NCBI RefSeq assembly: GCF_013031405.1
Contig: NZ_WPZY01000005.1
Coordinates: forward strand, 1 to 64,000
Direction: 5' to 3'
From: Ruegeria sp. HKCCD8929
Lineage (GTDB): Bacteria; Pseudomonadota; Alphaproteobacteria; Rhodobacterales; Rhodobacteraceae
DNA: 64,000 nucleotides
The translations under genes and the position numbers were made by a program. Below the pieces are notes generated by a model. That model made no database searches and was not told where the DNA came from. It saw only the letters and a list, made by a program, of their open reading frames with translations. Positions 45,467-55,008 of the stretch are shown here, piece after piece (the stretch's first letter is position 1; every line of letters begins with the position of its first letter).

Positions 45467-46231
45467 ATGGAATCGGCCTTGGACTATCACACCGCTCGGG
45501 CGCTGCTGGAATGGCAGATCGAACTGGGCGTGACCGAGACCATCGGGGATGCACCGGTGGACCGGTATGCGTTGCCCGACACCGCGCCCAAGCCGAAAAA
45601 GCTGCAATCCGCCAAGCCCGCGCCGGAGAAATCGCCAGAGGCCGATCCAGTTGAGGTGGCGCAACAGGCTGCAAAAGGCGCCGGATCGCTGGCCGAGCTG
45701 CGCGCGGTCATGGAGGCGTTTGACCTCTGCGACCTCAAGCGCGGCGCGCGGCAACTGGTCTTTGCCGATGGCAACCCCGCGGCCCGCGTGATGATCATCG
45801 GCGAGGCGCCGGGACGTGACGAGGATCGCGAGGGGCGGCCTTTCGTGGGCCGGGCCGGGCAATTGCTGGACAAGATGCTGGCGGCGATCGACCTGAACCG
45901 TGCCGAGACGGTCTATATCACCAATGTCCTGCCCTGGCGACCGCCGCAGAACCGCGATCCCAAACCCGAAGAGATCGGGATGATGAAGCCGTTCCTTGAA
46001 CGCCACGTGGCGCTGGCGAAACCGGATGTGCTGGTGCTGATGGGCAATATCAGCTGTCAGGCGGTGCTGGGCAAGCGCGGCATTACACGGCTGCGCGGCA
46101 ACTGGGATCAGGCGATGAACCTGCCGGTCATCCCGATGTTTCACCCCGCCTACCTGCTGCGCCAGCCGCAGATGAAGCGGCAGGCCTGGGCGGATCTGCT
46201 GGAGCTCAAGGCGAAACTGAAAGGCATCTGA
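45467..46231 (+). CDS. Uracil-DNA glycosylase, family 4-like
   Basis: 254 residues from ATG 45467. The catalytic motif G-E-A-P-G-R-D-E-D (112-120) and the late H-P-A-Y-L-L-R motif are as in family 4. A low-complexity linker (about 30-75) rich in Pro, Lys and Glu precedes the domain. Family 4 enzymes normally bind a 4Fe-4S cluster with four Cys, but only C88 and C197 are present, so the cluster is probably absent or altered. It removes uracil from DNA. Overlaps the phosphoesterase gene by one base. Confidence 0.87.
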   Translation: MESALDYHTARALLEWQIELGVTETIGDAPVDRYALPDTAPKPKKLQSAKPAPEKSPEADPVEVAQQAAKGAGSLAELRAVMEAFDLCDLKRGARQLVFADGNPAARVMIIGEAPGRDEDREGRPFVGRAGQLLDKMLAAIDLNRAETVYITNVLPWRPPQNRDPKPEEIGMMKPFLERHVALAKPDVLVLMGNISCQAVLGKRGITRLRGNWDQAMNLPVIPMFHPAYLLRQPQMKRQAWADLLELKAKLKGI

Positions 46232-46830
46232 TGCGTATCCTGGCCTTTTCCGACCTGCACATGGCCCGCGCCCGCGCCGCCGATCTGGTGGCGGCCAGCG
46301 AAGGGGCCGATCTGGTGATCGGGGCCGGGGATTACTGTAACGGGCGCAAAGGGCTGGACGATGCGATGGCGATGCTGTCGGGCATCTCGGTGCCGCTGGT
46401 TCTGGTGCCGGGCAACGCCGAAAGCGCTGGGGAACTGTCCGAGGCCGCCCCCGATGGCGCGCATGTGCTGCATGGCCAGACCGCCACCGTGGACGGTCTG
46501 CGCCTGTTCGGGCTCGGCTACGGCGTGCCGGTGACGCCCTTTGGCGCGTGGTCCTGCGACCTGTCCGAGGCCGAGGCGGCCGAAATGCTGGACCGCTGCG
46601 ACACCGCCGACATCCTGATCACCCATTCTCCGCCCAAGGGCCTGGTCGACAAGACCTCGCACGGGGCCTCGGTCGGGTCGGTCGCCGTGCGCGATGCCAT
46701 CGAGCGGTTGCAGCCCGCGCTGGCCTTTTGCGGCCATATTCACGACAGCTGGGGCGCGCGCGGCATGATCGGACGGACCGAGGTGGTCAATCTGGGCCCC
46801 ACCGTGAACTGGTTCGAGGTGTCTGCTTGA
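46231..46830 (+). CDS. Calcineurin-like metallophosphoesterase
   Basis: 199 residues with the metal-binding motifs F-S-D-L-H-M, G-A-G-D-Y-C-N-G, V-P-G-N-A-E, T-H-S-P-P-K-G and F-C-G-H-I-H-D-S-W-G. Likely YfcE- or MJ0936-type phosphodiesterase; the substrate is unknown. Translation coupled to the UDG gene (TGATG) and to the LysE gene (TTGA). Confidence 0.9.
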   Translation: MRILAFSDLHMARARAADLVAASEGADLVIGAGDYCNGRKGLDDAMAMLSGISVPLVLVPGNAESAGELSEAAPDGAHVLHGQTATVDGLRLFGLGYGVPVTPFGAWSCDLSEAEAAEMLDRCDTADILITHSPPKGLVDKTSHGASVGSVAVRDAIERLQPALAFCGHIHDSWGARGMIGRTEVVNLGPTVNWFEVSA

Positions 46831-47447
46831 TCGACACCTTCACCCTGCTGACTTTCCTGCCCGCGGCGCTGGCGCTGAACCTGTCGCCGGGCGCGGACAT
46901 GATGTTCTGCTTCGGGCAGGGCCTGCGCTCGGGCCCCCGCGCGGCGGTGGCGGCAAGTGCGGGGATTTCAACCGGCTCGATGGTGCATGTGGCGCTGGCA
47001 GGGCTGGGCCTCGGCGCCGCTGTGTCCGCGATGCCGTGGCTCTTCGACGTGATCCGCTGGGTCGGGGTGGGATACCTGCTGTTTCTCGCCTGGACTGCCA
47101 TCCGCACCGGAGCCATTCCCCCGGAAGCGCCGCAGAAACCCGCCAAACGCGCCTTTCGCGACGGGTTGCTGGTGAACCTGACCAATCCCAAGGTGATCCT
47201 GTTCGTCCTCGCCTTCATCCCGCAATTCATCGACCCCGCCGCTGGGCCGATCCTGGCGCAATTCGTGATCTTTGGCCTGATCATCGCGCTGGGCGGGTTC
47301 TTCATCAACGGCGCCGTCGGCGTATTCGCAGGCGGGGCCGGGCGGCGGCTGACCGGCAACCCACGCGCGGCGCGCGTGCTGGGCTGGCTCAGCGGCGGCA
47401 TATTCACGGCGCTGGCCCTGCGGCTGGCCATCATGGAAAGGGCCTGA
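46827..47447 (+). CDS. LysE family exporter
   Basis: 206 residues, apparently starting at TTG 46827 in a TTGA overlap with the phosphoesterase stop. It has five to six membrane helices and the family motif L-S-P-G-A-D-M-M-F-C-F-G-Q-G near the start, and L-T-N-P-K-V-I-L-F in the middle. Exports amino acids or analogues; substrate unknown. A longer upstream frame is the shadow of the phosphoesterase. Confidence 0.87.
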   Translation: MIDTFTLLTFLPAALALNLSPGADMMFCFGQGLRSGPRAAVAASAGISTGSMVHVALAGLGLGAAVSAMPWLFDVIRWVGVGYLLFLAWTAIRTGAIPPEAPQKPAKRAFRDGLLVNLTNPKVILFVLAFIPQFIDPAAGPILAQFVIFGLIIALGGFFINGAVGVFAGGAGRRLTGNPRAARVLGWLSGGIFTALALRLAIMERA

Positions 47448-47453
47448 CATCCA

Positions 47454-47996
47454 ATGTCGCGCATCGACGAAAGCCTCGATTTCATCCCCGTCCGCATTGC
47501 CGTCCTGACGGTCTCGGACAGCCGCTCGCTGGACGAGGACCGCTCGGGCCAGACGCTGGCCGACCGGATCGAGCGGGCGGGGCACGAGCTGGCCGACCGC
47601 AAGATCCTGCGCGACGAACGGGCCGAGATTGCTGATCAGCTGCGTGCCTGGATTGCGGACCCTGAGATCGACGTGGTGATCTCGACCGGAGGCACCGGGC
47701 TGACGGGCCGGGATGTGACGGTCGAAGCGCATCGCGACGTCTATGAAAAGGAAATCGAGGCCTTCGGTACCGTTTTCACCCTGATCTCGATGGACAAGAT
47801 CGGCACCTCGGCGGTGCAGTCCCGCGCCACTGGCGGCGTGGCAGGCGGCACCTACCTGTTTGCGCTGCCCGGCAGCCCCGGCGCCTGCAAGGATGCCTGG
47901 GACGGAATTCTGGAAAAACAGCTCGATTACCGCCACCGCCCCTGCAATTTCGTGGAAATAATGCCCAGATTGGACGAACACCAGCGACGGAAGTAG
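47454..47996 (+). CDS. moaB: Molybdenum cofactor biosynthesis protein B
   Basis: 180 residues of the MoaB/Mog fold with S-T-G-G-T-G-L-T-G-R-D and L-P-G-S-P-G-A-C-K. MoaB adenylates molybdopterin in many bacteria; the role can be taken by MogA, and a choice cannot be made here. It follows the LysE gene after 6 bases. Its location away from moaDE (31.4 kb) is common in Rhodobacterales. Confidence 0.93.
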   Translation: MSRIDESLDFIPVRIAVLTVSDSRSLDEDRSGQTLADRIERAGHELADRKILRDERAEIADQLRAWIADPEIDVVISTGGTGLTGRDVTVEAHRDVYEKEIEAFGTVFTLISMDKIGTSAVQSRATGGVAGGTYLFALPGSPGACKDAWDGILEKQLDYRHRPCNFVEIMPRLDEHQRRK

Positions 47997-48103
47997 ACTT
48001 GTCGCGCGTTTGAACACGTGTAACCGTCTTTTGGCTTGGCATTTTTTCCTGCCCGGCTACCTGTTGGTGACGGCAGCCTGAAGCGACCGGAGCGATGTGA
48101 TAG

Positions 48104-49558
48104 ATGCGATTTTTGCGGCAGAGCCTTGTGGGCGTCTTTCTGGCCTCGCTGACGCTGGCGCTGCTGATTTATGCCGCGCAACTGGTGATGGGCGCTGTGC
48201 AGGAGTTCATGGCGCAGGACAATCGCCAGCCTGAGTCGCGCGAACGGATCTTCACGGTCAATGTGCAGACCGCCGAGCTGCGCACAGTCACGCCATATCT
48301 CGAGGCCTTCGGCGAAGTGCAGAGCCGCCGCAGGCTGGAACTGCGCGCGGCCATTGGCGGGCGCGTGGTGGCATTGTCGGAAGACTTCGAAGAGGGCGGC
48401 GCTGTCACCGCAGGCGAGGTGCTGGTCGAGCTTGACCCCGCGGACGCGCAATCGGCGCTTGATCGGGCCAAGTCCGATCTGCTCGACGCGCAGGTCGAGG
48501 AGCGCGATGCCGAACGTTCGCTGCTGCTGGCGCAGGATGAATTGAAGGCGGCGCGCGATCAGTCCGAGCTTCGCGAACGCGCGCTCAAACGGCAGCAGGA
48601 CCTGGCCGAGCGCGGGGTTGGCACCGCCGCTGCGGTTGAAGAGGCCGAACTGGCCGCCGCCTCGGCCCGGCAGGCGGAACTGGCCCGGCGCATCGCACTG
48701 GCGCAGGCCGAGGCACGGGTCGATCAGACCCAGACCCGCATTGCCCGCGCCCTCATTGCGTTGGAGGCCGCCGAGCGCGATCTTGAGGACATGACCGTTC
48801 GCGCCCGTTTCGACGGCACGCTCAGCGGCGTGACGCTGGTCGAAGGGCGGCTGGTTGCAGCCAACGAGAAACTGGCCGAACTGGTCGACCCGCAGACGCT
48901 CGAAGTCGCGTTCCGCGTCTCGACCGCGCAATATGTGCGGCTACTGGATGAGGATGGCCGCCTGATCCCCGCACCCGTCACCATCTCGCTTGAGGTCACA
49001 GGCGCTGACCTGGCCGCCCGGGGTCGCATCAGCCGCGACAGCGGCTCGGCGGGCGAGGGCCAATCGGGGCGTCTGATCTTTGCCCGTCTTGACGCCGCGC
49101 CCGGGTTCAAGCCGGGGGATTTCGTCACCGTTTCGGTCGAGGAACAGCCGCTGGCCAATGTGGCGCGCCTGCCGGCCTCGGCGCTGGATTCCTCGGGCAC
49201 GGTGTTGGTGCTGGGGCCGGGGGAACGGCTGGAATCCCTGCCGGTCGAGCTGATCCGGAGGCAGGGGGACGAGATTCTGCTGCGCGGCGACGGTCTGGCC
49301 GGGCGCGAGGTGGTGACCGGTCGCACACCGCTTTTGGGCACCGGCATCCGGGTGCGCCCGCTGCGGACCGAGGAACAGACCGCGCTCGACCCCGGCATGG
49401 TCGAACTGACCGATGAACAGCGCGCCCGTCTGGTTGCCGCCGTCGAAGCCAATGAGCGGCTGTCGGATGCCACCAAGGCCGAGGTGCTGGGGCAACTGGC
49501 CGAGGCCAAGGTGCCCGCCCGTCTGGTCCGGCGCATCGAAGCGCGTTCCGGGGGCTGA
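48104..49558 (+). CDS. RND efflux periplasmic adaptor (HlyD/MFP family)
   Basis: 484 residues. A hydrophobic N-terminus (F-L-A-S-L-T-L-A-L-L-I-Y-A-A-Q-L) anchors it; then a lipoyl-like half, a coiled coil (about 140-215, rich in A-E-R/E-L repeats), the second lipoyl half, a beta-barrel domain and a membrane-proximal domain. The C-terminal extension of about 60 residues, helical and charged, is unusual in length. It links the inner-membrane RND pump encoded next to an outer-membrane factor, which is not in the window. The spacing to the pump gene is 5 bases. Confidence 0.92.
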   Translation: MRFLRQSLVGVFLASLTLALLIYAAQLVMGAVQEFMAQDNRQPESRERIFTVNVQTAELRTVTPYLEAFGEVQSRRRLELRAAIGGRVVALSEDFEEGGAVTAGEVLVELDPADAQSALDRAKSDLLDAQVEERDAERSLLLAQDELKAARDQSELRERALKRQQDLAERGVGTAAAVEEAELAAASARQAELARRIALAQAEARVDQTQTRIARALIALEAAERDLEDMTVRARFDGTLSGVTLVEGRLVAANEKLAELVDPQTLEVAFRVSTAQYVRLLDEDGRLIPAPVTISLEVTGADLAARGRISRDSGSAGEGQSGRLIFARLDAAPGFKPGDFVTVSVEEQPLANVARLPASALDSSGTVLVLGPGERLESLPVELIRRQGDEILLRGDGLAGREVVTGRTPLLGTGIRVRPLRTEEQTALDPGMVELTDEQRARLVAAVEANERLSDATKAEVLGQLAEAKVPARLVRRIEARSGG

Positions 49559-49563
49559 GGGCG

Positions 49564-52500
49564 ATGATTCGCGAGATCCCCAGCGCCGCCGGTGGTCTGC
49601 TGAGCTATTTCACCCGCCACCGCACCGCCGCCAACCTGCTGCTGGTGATCTTGCTGGTTCTGGGCGCCGCTGCGATCCCCAACATGCGGGCCCAGTTCTT
49701 TCCCGATGTGATCCTTGAGCGGGTCAATGTTACCGTCGATTGGGAGGGCGCGGGCCCCGAGGATGTTGACAGCGCCATCGTGCAGGTGCTTGAGCCGTCG
49801 CTGCTGGCGGTGGACGGGGTGGAAAGCTCGGAAGCCACCTCGCGCGAGGGTCAGGCGCAGATCCGGCTGGAATTCGAACCCGGCTGGGACATGGCCCGCG
49901 CTGCTGACGAGGTGCGCACCGCCGTCGACAGCGTGACCAACCTGCCCGAAGAGGCCGAGGAACCCAGCATAAGGCGCGGTGCCTGGCGCGATCGGGTGAC
50001 CGATGTGGTTCTGACCGGTCCAATGGAGCCCGGCCAGCTTGCGCTGTTGACCGACGAGCTGATCACGCGGCTGTTCAAGGTCGGGGTGACCCGCACGACC
50101 ATCCGCGGCATTGCCGCACCGCGCATCGTGGTCGAGGTGCCGACCGCGCAGCTGATCGCCAACGATATCTCGATGTCCGACATCGCCACCGCTATCGCCG
50201 CCGAGGTCGACGCCAACCCGGCGGGCGATGTGACCGGCGCCAATGCCCGCATCCGCACCGGGGTCGAGAAACGAACGCCGGAAGAGATCGAGGGGATCGT
50301 CCTGCGCTCGAACGCCGATGGCTCGAAACTGACCATTGCCGATGTAGCGCAGATCCGGGTTGAGGGTGTGACCCGCAACCGCAGCTATTTCGTTGGCGAG
50401 CATCCGGCCATGTCGGTCCGGGTGGATCGTTCGAACCAGGGCGATGCCATCGAGATCCAAAGCACGGTCGAACAGGTGGTGGCCGAGATGCAGGTCAGCC
50501 TGCCCGACGGGGTGACGGCGGAACTGATCCGGACCCGCGCGCAGGCGATCACCGACCGTCTGGACATTCTGGTCGACAACGGTCTGGTCGGGCTGGGGCT
50601 GGTGATCTGCCTGCTGTTTCTGTTCCTGAATGCCCGCATCGCCTTCTGGGTCGCGGCGGGTATTCCGGCAGCCATGTTCGCCGCCATCGCGCTGATGTAT
50701 ATCGCCGGGTTGTCGATCAACATGGTCTCGCTGTTCGGCCTGATCATCACGCTGGGCATCGTTGTCGATGACGCCATCGTCGTCGGCGAACACGCCGATT
50801 TCCGCGCCCGGCGGATGGGCGAGCATCCGGTGGTCGCCTCGGAACGGGCCGCGATGCGCATGGCGATGCCGGTCTTTGCCGCCACGCTGACCACCGTGAT
50901 CGCCTTTTTCGGCCTGACCGCCATCGGCGGGCGGTTCGGTGAGCTGATCCGCGACATCCCGTTTACCGTGATCGCGGTGCTGCTGGCCTCGCTGGTCGAG
51001 TGTTTCCTGATCCTGCCCAACCACATGTCCCATGCCATCGCGCATTCGGCCAAGGAGCACTGGTACGACCTGCCCAACCGGGTGGTGAACCGTGGTTTCC
51101 GTTGGGTGCGCGAGCATCTGTTCCGCCCGCTGATCGCCTGGGTGGTCTGGGCGCGTTACGTGGTTCTCGCGGCGGTCGTGGCGATTCTGGCCAGTCAGCT
51201 TGCTCTGTTCATCAAGGGTGACGTCAACTGGCGTTTCTTCAACGCGCCCGAACGCGGCTCGGTCACCGGCAATTTCATCATGGTCGAGGGCGCAACCCGG
51301 GCCGATTCGCTGGAGATGATGCGCGAGATGCAGCGCGCCACCGAGGAGCTCGGCCGCATCTACGAGGAACGCCATGGCCGCAACCCCATCGACTATGTGC
51401 TGGCCGAGATCGGCGGCAATGCGGGTTATGGTCTGGCCGGGGCGGACACTAAGGATCCCGACCTGCTGGGCGGCATCTCGATCGAGCTGATCGACGCCGA
51501 CCTGCGCCCCTATTCCAGCTTTGCCTTTGTGGGTGAGCTGCAGGATTTCGTAAACCGGCACCCGCTGGCCGAAACCGTCAGCTTCCGGGGCTGGCGTTCG
51601 GGGCCCGGGGGCGATGCGCTGGACGTGCAGTTCTTTGGCGCTGATGTCAGCACGCTCAAGGGCGCGTCCGAGGATTTGCAGACCGCACTGGCGCGTTACC
51701 CCGAGGTTTCGGCGGTCGAGGACAATCTGGCCTATGACAAGGAAGAGATCATTCTGGACCTGACCGCGCAGGGGCAGGCGCTGGGCTTTACCATCGAAAC
51801 GCTGAGCCGCGCCCTGCGCAACCGGCTCAACGGGATCGAGGCGGCGACCTTCCCCGATGGGCCGCGCAGCGCCGAGATCCGGGTCGAGCTGCCCGAGAAC
51901 GAGCTGACCGCCGATTTCCTGGAACGCACGCTGATGCGCACGCCGGATGGTGTCTACGTGCCGCTTGCCGATATCGTCTCGGTCACCCAGCGGTCGGGTT
52001 TTTCGACCGTGCGGCGCGAGAACGGGCTGCGGCTGATTTCGGTGATCGGTGACATTTCCGAGGACGACCCGGCCCGTGCGACCGAGATCGCGACGGCGCT
52101 GGAAACCGAGATCCTGCCCAAGATTGCCAGCGAGCGGCAGGTGGAATGGCGCATGGCCGGCCTCAGCGAGCAGGAGGACGAGTTCCTCAGCGAGGCGCGC
52201 ACCGGGTTGATCCTGTGCCTGACCGGCATTTATCTGGTGCTGGCCTGGGTCTTTGCCAGCTGGACCCGCCCGCTGGTGGTTATGGCGATCATCCCGTTTG
52301 GCCTCGTCGGAACGATCTGGGGGCATTACCTCTGGGACGTGCCGCTCAGCATGTTCACGGTTGTGGGGCTGTTGGGAATGACCGGGATCATCATCAACGA
52401 CTCGATCGTGCTGGTGACGACCATTGATCAGTACCAACAGGATCGCGGGTTGATCCCGTCGATCATCGAAGGGGCCGCCGACCGGTTGCGCCCGGTGATG

Positions 52501-52965
52501 CTGACTACGCTGACCACGGTGCTGGGGCTGACGCCGCTTCTGTACGAAGGCTCGCAACAGGCGCAGTTCCTCAAGCCGACGGTCATCACGCTGGTCTACG
52601 GTCTGGGCTTCGGCATGGCGCTGGTGCTGCTGGTGGTTCCGGCGCTGCTGGCGGTGCAGCGCGACATCTCGCGGCCCCTGACCGCGATGCGCCGCGCGCT
52701 GCGCGGGTCCAACACCGTGGCACGCGGTGCCGCGGCGGGGACCGGGGCGCTGATGCTGGCCTGGCTTGGTGTGACGATGATCTGGCCGATGATCAATGGA
52801 ACTTTGCCTGCAGTCCTAACGGCGGCTCTTCCGATGCTTGACGGGTTGCCGGTTGCGCAAGCCGGCCTTGGGCTGTTCCTGATCGGCGCACTGACCATTC
52901 TGGTGATGGCCTCGCTCGCCTCGGCGCTGGTCTTTAGCCGACTGTCAGCCAGAACCGATGCCTGA
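49564..52965 (+). CDS. RND efflux permease (AcrB/MexB superfamily)
   Basis: 1133 residues. Twelve membrane helices in two repeats with two large periplasmic loops; the start reads S-Y-F-T-R-H-R-T-A-A-N-L-L-L-V. The proton-relay Asp pair is visible in G-I-V-V-D-D-A-I-V-V-G-E-H. The subfamily looks like the heavier, cation or lipid/drug-type RND pumps rather than AcrB itself. It exports unknown substrates by proton exchange. It ends before the triple hairpin and needs an outer-membrane factor from elsewhere. Confidence 0.94.
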   Translation: MIREIPSAAGGLLSYFTRHRTAANLLLVILLVLGAAAIPNMRAQFFPDVILERVNVTVDWEGAGPEDVDSAIVQVLEPSLLAVDGVESSEATSREGQAQIRLEFEPGWDMARAADEVRTAVDSVTNLPEEAEEPSIRRGAWRDRVTDVVLTGPMEPGQLALLTDELITRLFKVGVTRTTIRGIAAPRIVVEVPTAQLIANDISMSDIATAIAAEVDANPAGDVTGANARIRTGVEKRTPEEIEGIVLRSNADGSKLTIADVAQIRVEGVTRNRSYFVGEHPAMSVRVDRSNQGDAIEIQSTVEQVVAEMQVSLPDGVTAELIRTRAQAITDRLDILVDNGLVGLGLVICLLFLFLNARIAFWVAAGIPAAMFAAIALMYIAGLSINMVSLFGLIITLGIVVDDAIVVGEHADFRARRMGEHPVVASERAAMRMAMPVFAATLTTVIAFFGLTAIGGRFGELIRDIPFTVIAVLLASLVECFLILPNHMSHAIAHSAKEHWYDLPNRVVNRGFRWVREHLFRPLIAWVVWARYVVLAAVVAILASQLALFIKGDVNWRFFNAPERGSVTGNFIMVEGATRADSLEMMREMQRATEELGRIYEERHGRNPIDYVLAEIGGNAGYGLAGADTKDPDLLGGISIELIDADLRPYSSFAFVGELQDFVNRHPLAETVSFRGWRSGPGGDALDVQFFGADVSTLKGASEDLQTALARYPEVSAVEDNLAYDKEEIILDLTAQGQALGFTIETLSRALRNRLNGIEAATFPDGPRSAEIRVELPENELTADFLERTLMRTPDGVYVPLADIVSVTQRSGFSTVRRENGLRLISVIGDISEDDPARATEIATALETEILPKIASERQVEWRMAGLSEQEDEFLSEARTGLILCLTGIYLVLAWVFASWTRPLVVMAIIPFGLVGTIWGHYLWDVPLSMFTVVGLLGMTGIIINDSIVLVTTIDQYQQDRGLIPSIIEGAADRLRPVMLTTLTTVLGLTPLLYEGSQQAQFLKPTVITLVYGLGFGMALVLLVVPALLAVQRDISRPLTAMRRALRGSNTVARGAAAGTGALMLAWLGVTMIWPMINGTLPAVLTAALPMLDGLPVAQAGLGLFLIGALTILVMASLASALVFSRLSARTDA

Positions 52966-52986
52966 CCGCTGCCACCGGGCGCGGGC

Positions 52987-53047
52987 AAGCCGCTTGGAAG
53001 CGGCTTAAGCGGTTTTCAAACCGCTTCAAGGCGTTTGCAAACGCCTT
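52987..53047. terminator. Three tandem hairpins after the RND operon
   Basis: Three 20-base palindromes follow one another: AAGCCGCTT/AAGCGGCTT (52987-53006), AAGCGGTTT/AAACCGCTT (53007-53026) and AAGGCGTTT/AAACGCCTT (53028-53047). Each has a perfect 9-bp stem with a 2-base centre. They fill the gap between the convergent RND permease and Nudix genes. The arms also cross-match (AAGCGGCTT with AAACCGCTT), so alternative folds are possible. This is far more structure than a normal terminator. Confidence 0.8.
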
Positions 53048-53070
53048 TCATCCCTAGTGGAGAGGGTGGA

Positions 53071-53490
53071 TCAGATACGGCTTAGCGCCGTTTCCAGCAG
53101 ATCGACGACCCGCGCGCTCATCTGCAGGCTGCCGTTGCGGACATGGTCGACGGGAAACCAGCGGGCGTCCTTGGCATCGTCACTGGGCGTTGGCGTGCCG
53201 CTGACATAAGCGCAGTCGACACCGACCAGAAGGTAATGGTGGGTCACAACCCCGGTGTCATCACTGCGGAGCAGATCGAGATTGTCGAGATAGGCGCGCG
53301 GCTCGGCAACGATGCCAGTTTCCTCCAGCAACTCCCGGCGCGCGGCCTGCATCACGGTCTCGCCCCATTCCACATGCCCGCCGGGAAACCCCCAGAGCCC
53401 AAAATCCGGCTGCTTGCCGCGTTGCGCCAGCAGCACGTGACCGTCATGGATCACCACCGCGAGCGCACCGATAAAAGGGGTTCGGCTCAT
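53071..53490 (-). CDS. Nudix hydrolase
   Basis: 139 residues from ATG 53490 (a GTG one codon earlier is possible). The Nudix box G-x5-E-x7-R-E-x2-E-E-x-G is complete in [20 protein letters not shown], continuing T-G-I. It cleaves nucleoside diphosphate-linked or other pyrophosphate substrates; the specific one is unknown. It sits between the triple hairpin and the DsbD-N-like gene on the same strand. Confidence 0.92.
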   Translation of the reverse strand: MSRTPFIGALAVVIHDGHVLLAQRGKQPDFGLWGFPGGHVEWGETVMQAARRELLEETGIVAEPRAYLDNLDLLRSDDTGVVTHHYLLVGVDCAYVSGTPTPSDDAKDARWFPVDHVRNGSLQMSARVVDLLETALSRI

Positions 53491-53493
53491 CAC

Positions 53494-54306
53494 TCAGCCC
53501 GGCGTGCAGCCTTGAATATCAACCGCGTGTCTGGCGCCGAGAACGGTGATGCGGACCTCGGACCGGTCCAGCGCAAATGCAGCACCCGAGTTGCTGATCA
53601 CCTCGGAGCTGGCAATCAGCGTGTTGCCCTGCCGCCGGGTCTGGGTTTCCGCGGCCCAGAGCGCGGGGTTCCCGGGCTCGATCACGGCCACTTCGCTGCC
53701 GCCTGCGGATGGCATCGCGATATGCGCCTCGATCTGCAATCCATGCTGCGTCGGTTTCAGCCGGCAACTGGCGGATTTCACCCCCGCCTCGCGCGCCGAA
53801 TAGGGCCGCTGCGCCAGCGCCGCCGCGATTGCCGGGTGACGTCCCGCACCCGAATCGAGCCTGTGGTTAAAGCTCAGATTGCCGGGTATGCACACCTCCT
53901 TGCACACCCCGAAATCCATCTCGCCCTTCAGCCGCACCGGCTGGCCGGGCTTGGCCGGAGTGATCTCGACTGGCAGGACCAGCTGATCCTCATAGCCGAT
54001 CGAGCGCAACCCGTTCTGGTCGAACACTTCCGGTGCCGGCCAGGTGATCGAGACCTCGCCCACGTTGCGCGATCCGCGCCAGTCGAAGCTCGGCGGTATC
54101 CCGGCCTCGCCCGGCGCGCGCCAGTAGGTCTTCCACCCGTCCGCCAGAGTCAGCCGGATAGCGCCCAGATACGTGCCCTTTTCCGTCACCCCGCCATCAA
54201 GGACGTCAAGCCGGACAACATCGTCGAGACCGCCCGCATAGGCCGGGGCGGCAAGGGTTGCGCACAGGGCCAGAGTGGCCGGGATTTTCGTAAAAAGCGT
54301 TCGCAT
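53494..54306 (-). CDS. Periplasmic DsbD N-terminal-like protein
   Basis: 270 residues with a signal peptide ([21 protein letters not shown]). The body resembles the immunoglobulin-like N-terminal domain of DsbD or Scs[17 protein letters not shown] and the redox pair C135-K-E-V-C139. It lacks the membrane and thioredoxin domains, so it must receive electrons from a separate partner such as CcdA. It precedes the Nudix gene by 3 bases and is divergent from yqgE. Confidence 0.85.
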   Translation of the reverse strand: MRTLFTKIPATLALCATLAAPAYAGGLDDVVRLDVLDGGVTEKGTYLGAIRLTLADGWKTYWRAPGEAGIPPSFDWRGSRNVGEVSITWPAPEVFDQNGLRSIGYEDQLVLPVEITPAKPGQPVRLKGEMDFGVCKEVCIPGNLSFNHRLDSGAGRHPAIAAALAQRPYSAREAGVKSASCRLKPTQHGLQIEAHIAMPSAGGSEVAVIEPGNPALWAAETQTRRQGNTLIASSEVISNSGAAFALDRSEVRITVLGARHAVDIQGCTPG

Positions 54307-54450
54307 ATGAAATACATGCGCGTCATTTCGCCAAATGCCAAGTCACGTTCGGGTCAGCAATGTGAAACCTGCGGGAAAATTCCGGATGCTCTATTGCAAA
54401 GGCCGGGCTTGCGGGTTCATTGTCAGATGAGAAGTAATAAGAGTTGGCCG

Positions 54451-55008
54451 ATGATGGATCTGACCGGAAAACTGCTGATCGCAATGCCAGGCATGGGGGA
54501 TCCGCGGTTTGACCATACGGTGATCTACCTGTGCAGCCACGGCGAGGACGGGGCAATGGGGCTGATCGTGAACAAGCCCGCCGATCTGCGTATCAAGGCT
54601 CTGCTGACACAGCTCAACATCCCGTGCGAGGTTCCCGTGGTTGGAGAGCGCCTGGTCCGTTTCGGCGGGCCGGTCGAAACCGCGCGCGGCTTTGTCCTGC
54701 ACAGCGAGGATTACGAGGCCAATCTGCATTCGATGCCGGTCAAGCCCGGTTTCCGGATGACCGCGACGCTGGATATTCTGGAAGACATCGCCGCCGGGCG
54801 GGGGCCGGAGAAGTCCATGCTGATGCTGGGATATTCCGGCTGGGGGCCGGGCCAGCTCGAGGATGAGATCGGCATGAACGGATGGCTGACCACCGATGCC
54901 TCGCTGGATCTGGTGTTCGACAAGCCCGACGATGAAAAGTGGGAGGCCGCCCTGGCCACGCTTGGCGTCGATCCGTTGACGCTGTCGGCCAGCGCCGGGC
55001 ACGCCTGA
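54451..55008 (+). CDS. YqgE/AlgH family protein
   Basis: 185 residues from ATG 54451, though ATG at 54427 or 54454 is possible as no clear ribosome site is seen. The family motif [14 protein letters not shown] and the later [12 protein letters not shown] are intact. YqgE proteins have a conserved fold and unknown function; AlgH has been called a regulator of alginate synthesis in Pseudomonas. Its stop and that of the Sua5-like gene abut as TGATCA. Confidence 0.9.
   Translation: MMDLTGKLLIAMPGMGDPRFDHTVIYLCSHGEDGAMGLIVNKPADLRIKALLTQLNIPCEVPVVGERLVRFGGPVETARGFVLHSEDYEANLHSMPVKPGFRMTATLDILEDIAAGRGPEKSMLMLGYSGWGPGQLEDEIGMNGWLTTDASLDLVFDKPDDEKWEAALATLGVDPLTLSASAGHA

Noticed and set aside
48724-52557. 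1277-residue open frame antisense to the RND pair
   Set aside because: A shadow of high-GC coding sequence; the plus-strand adaptor and pump have all motifs.
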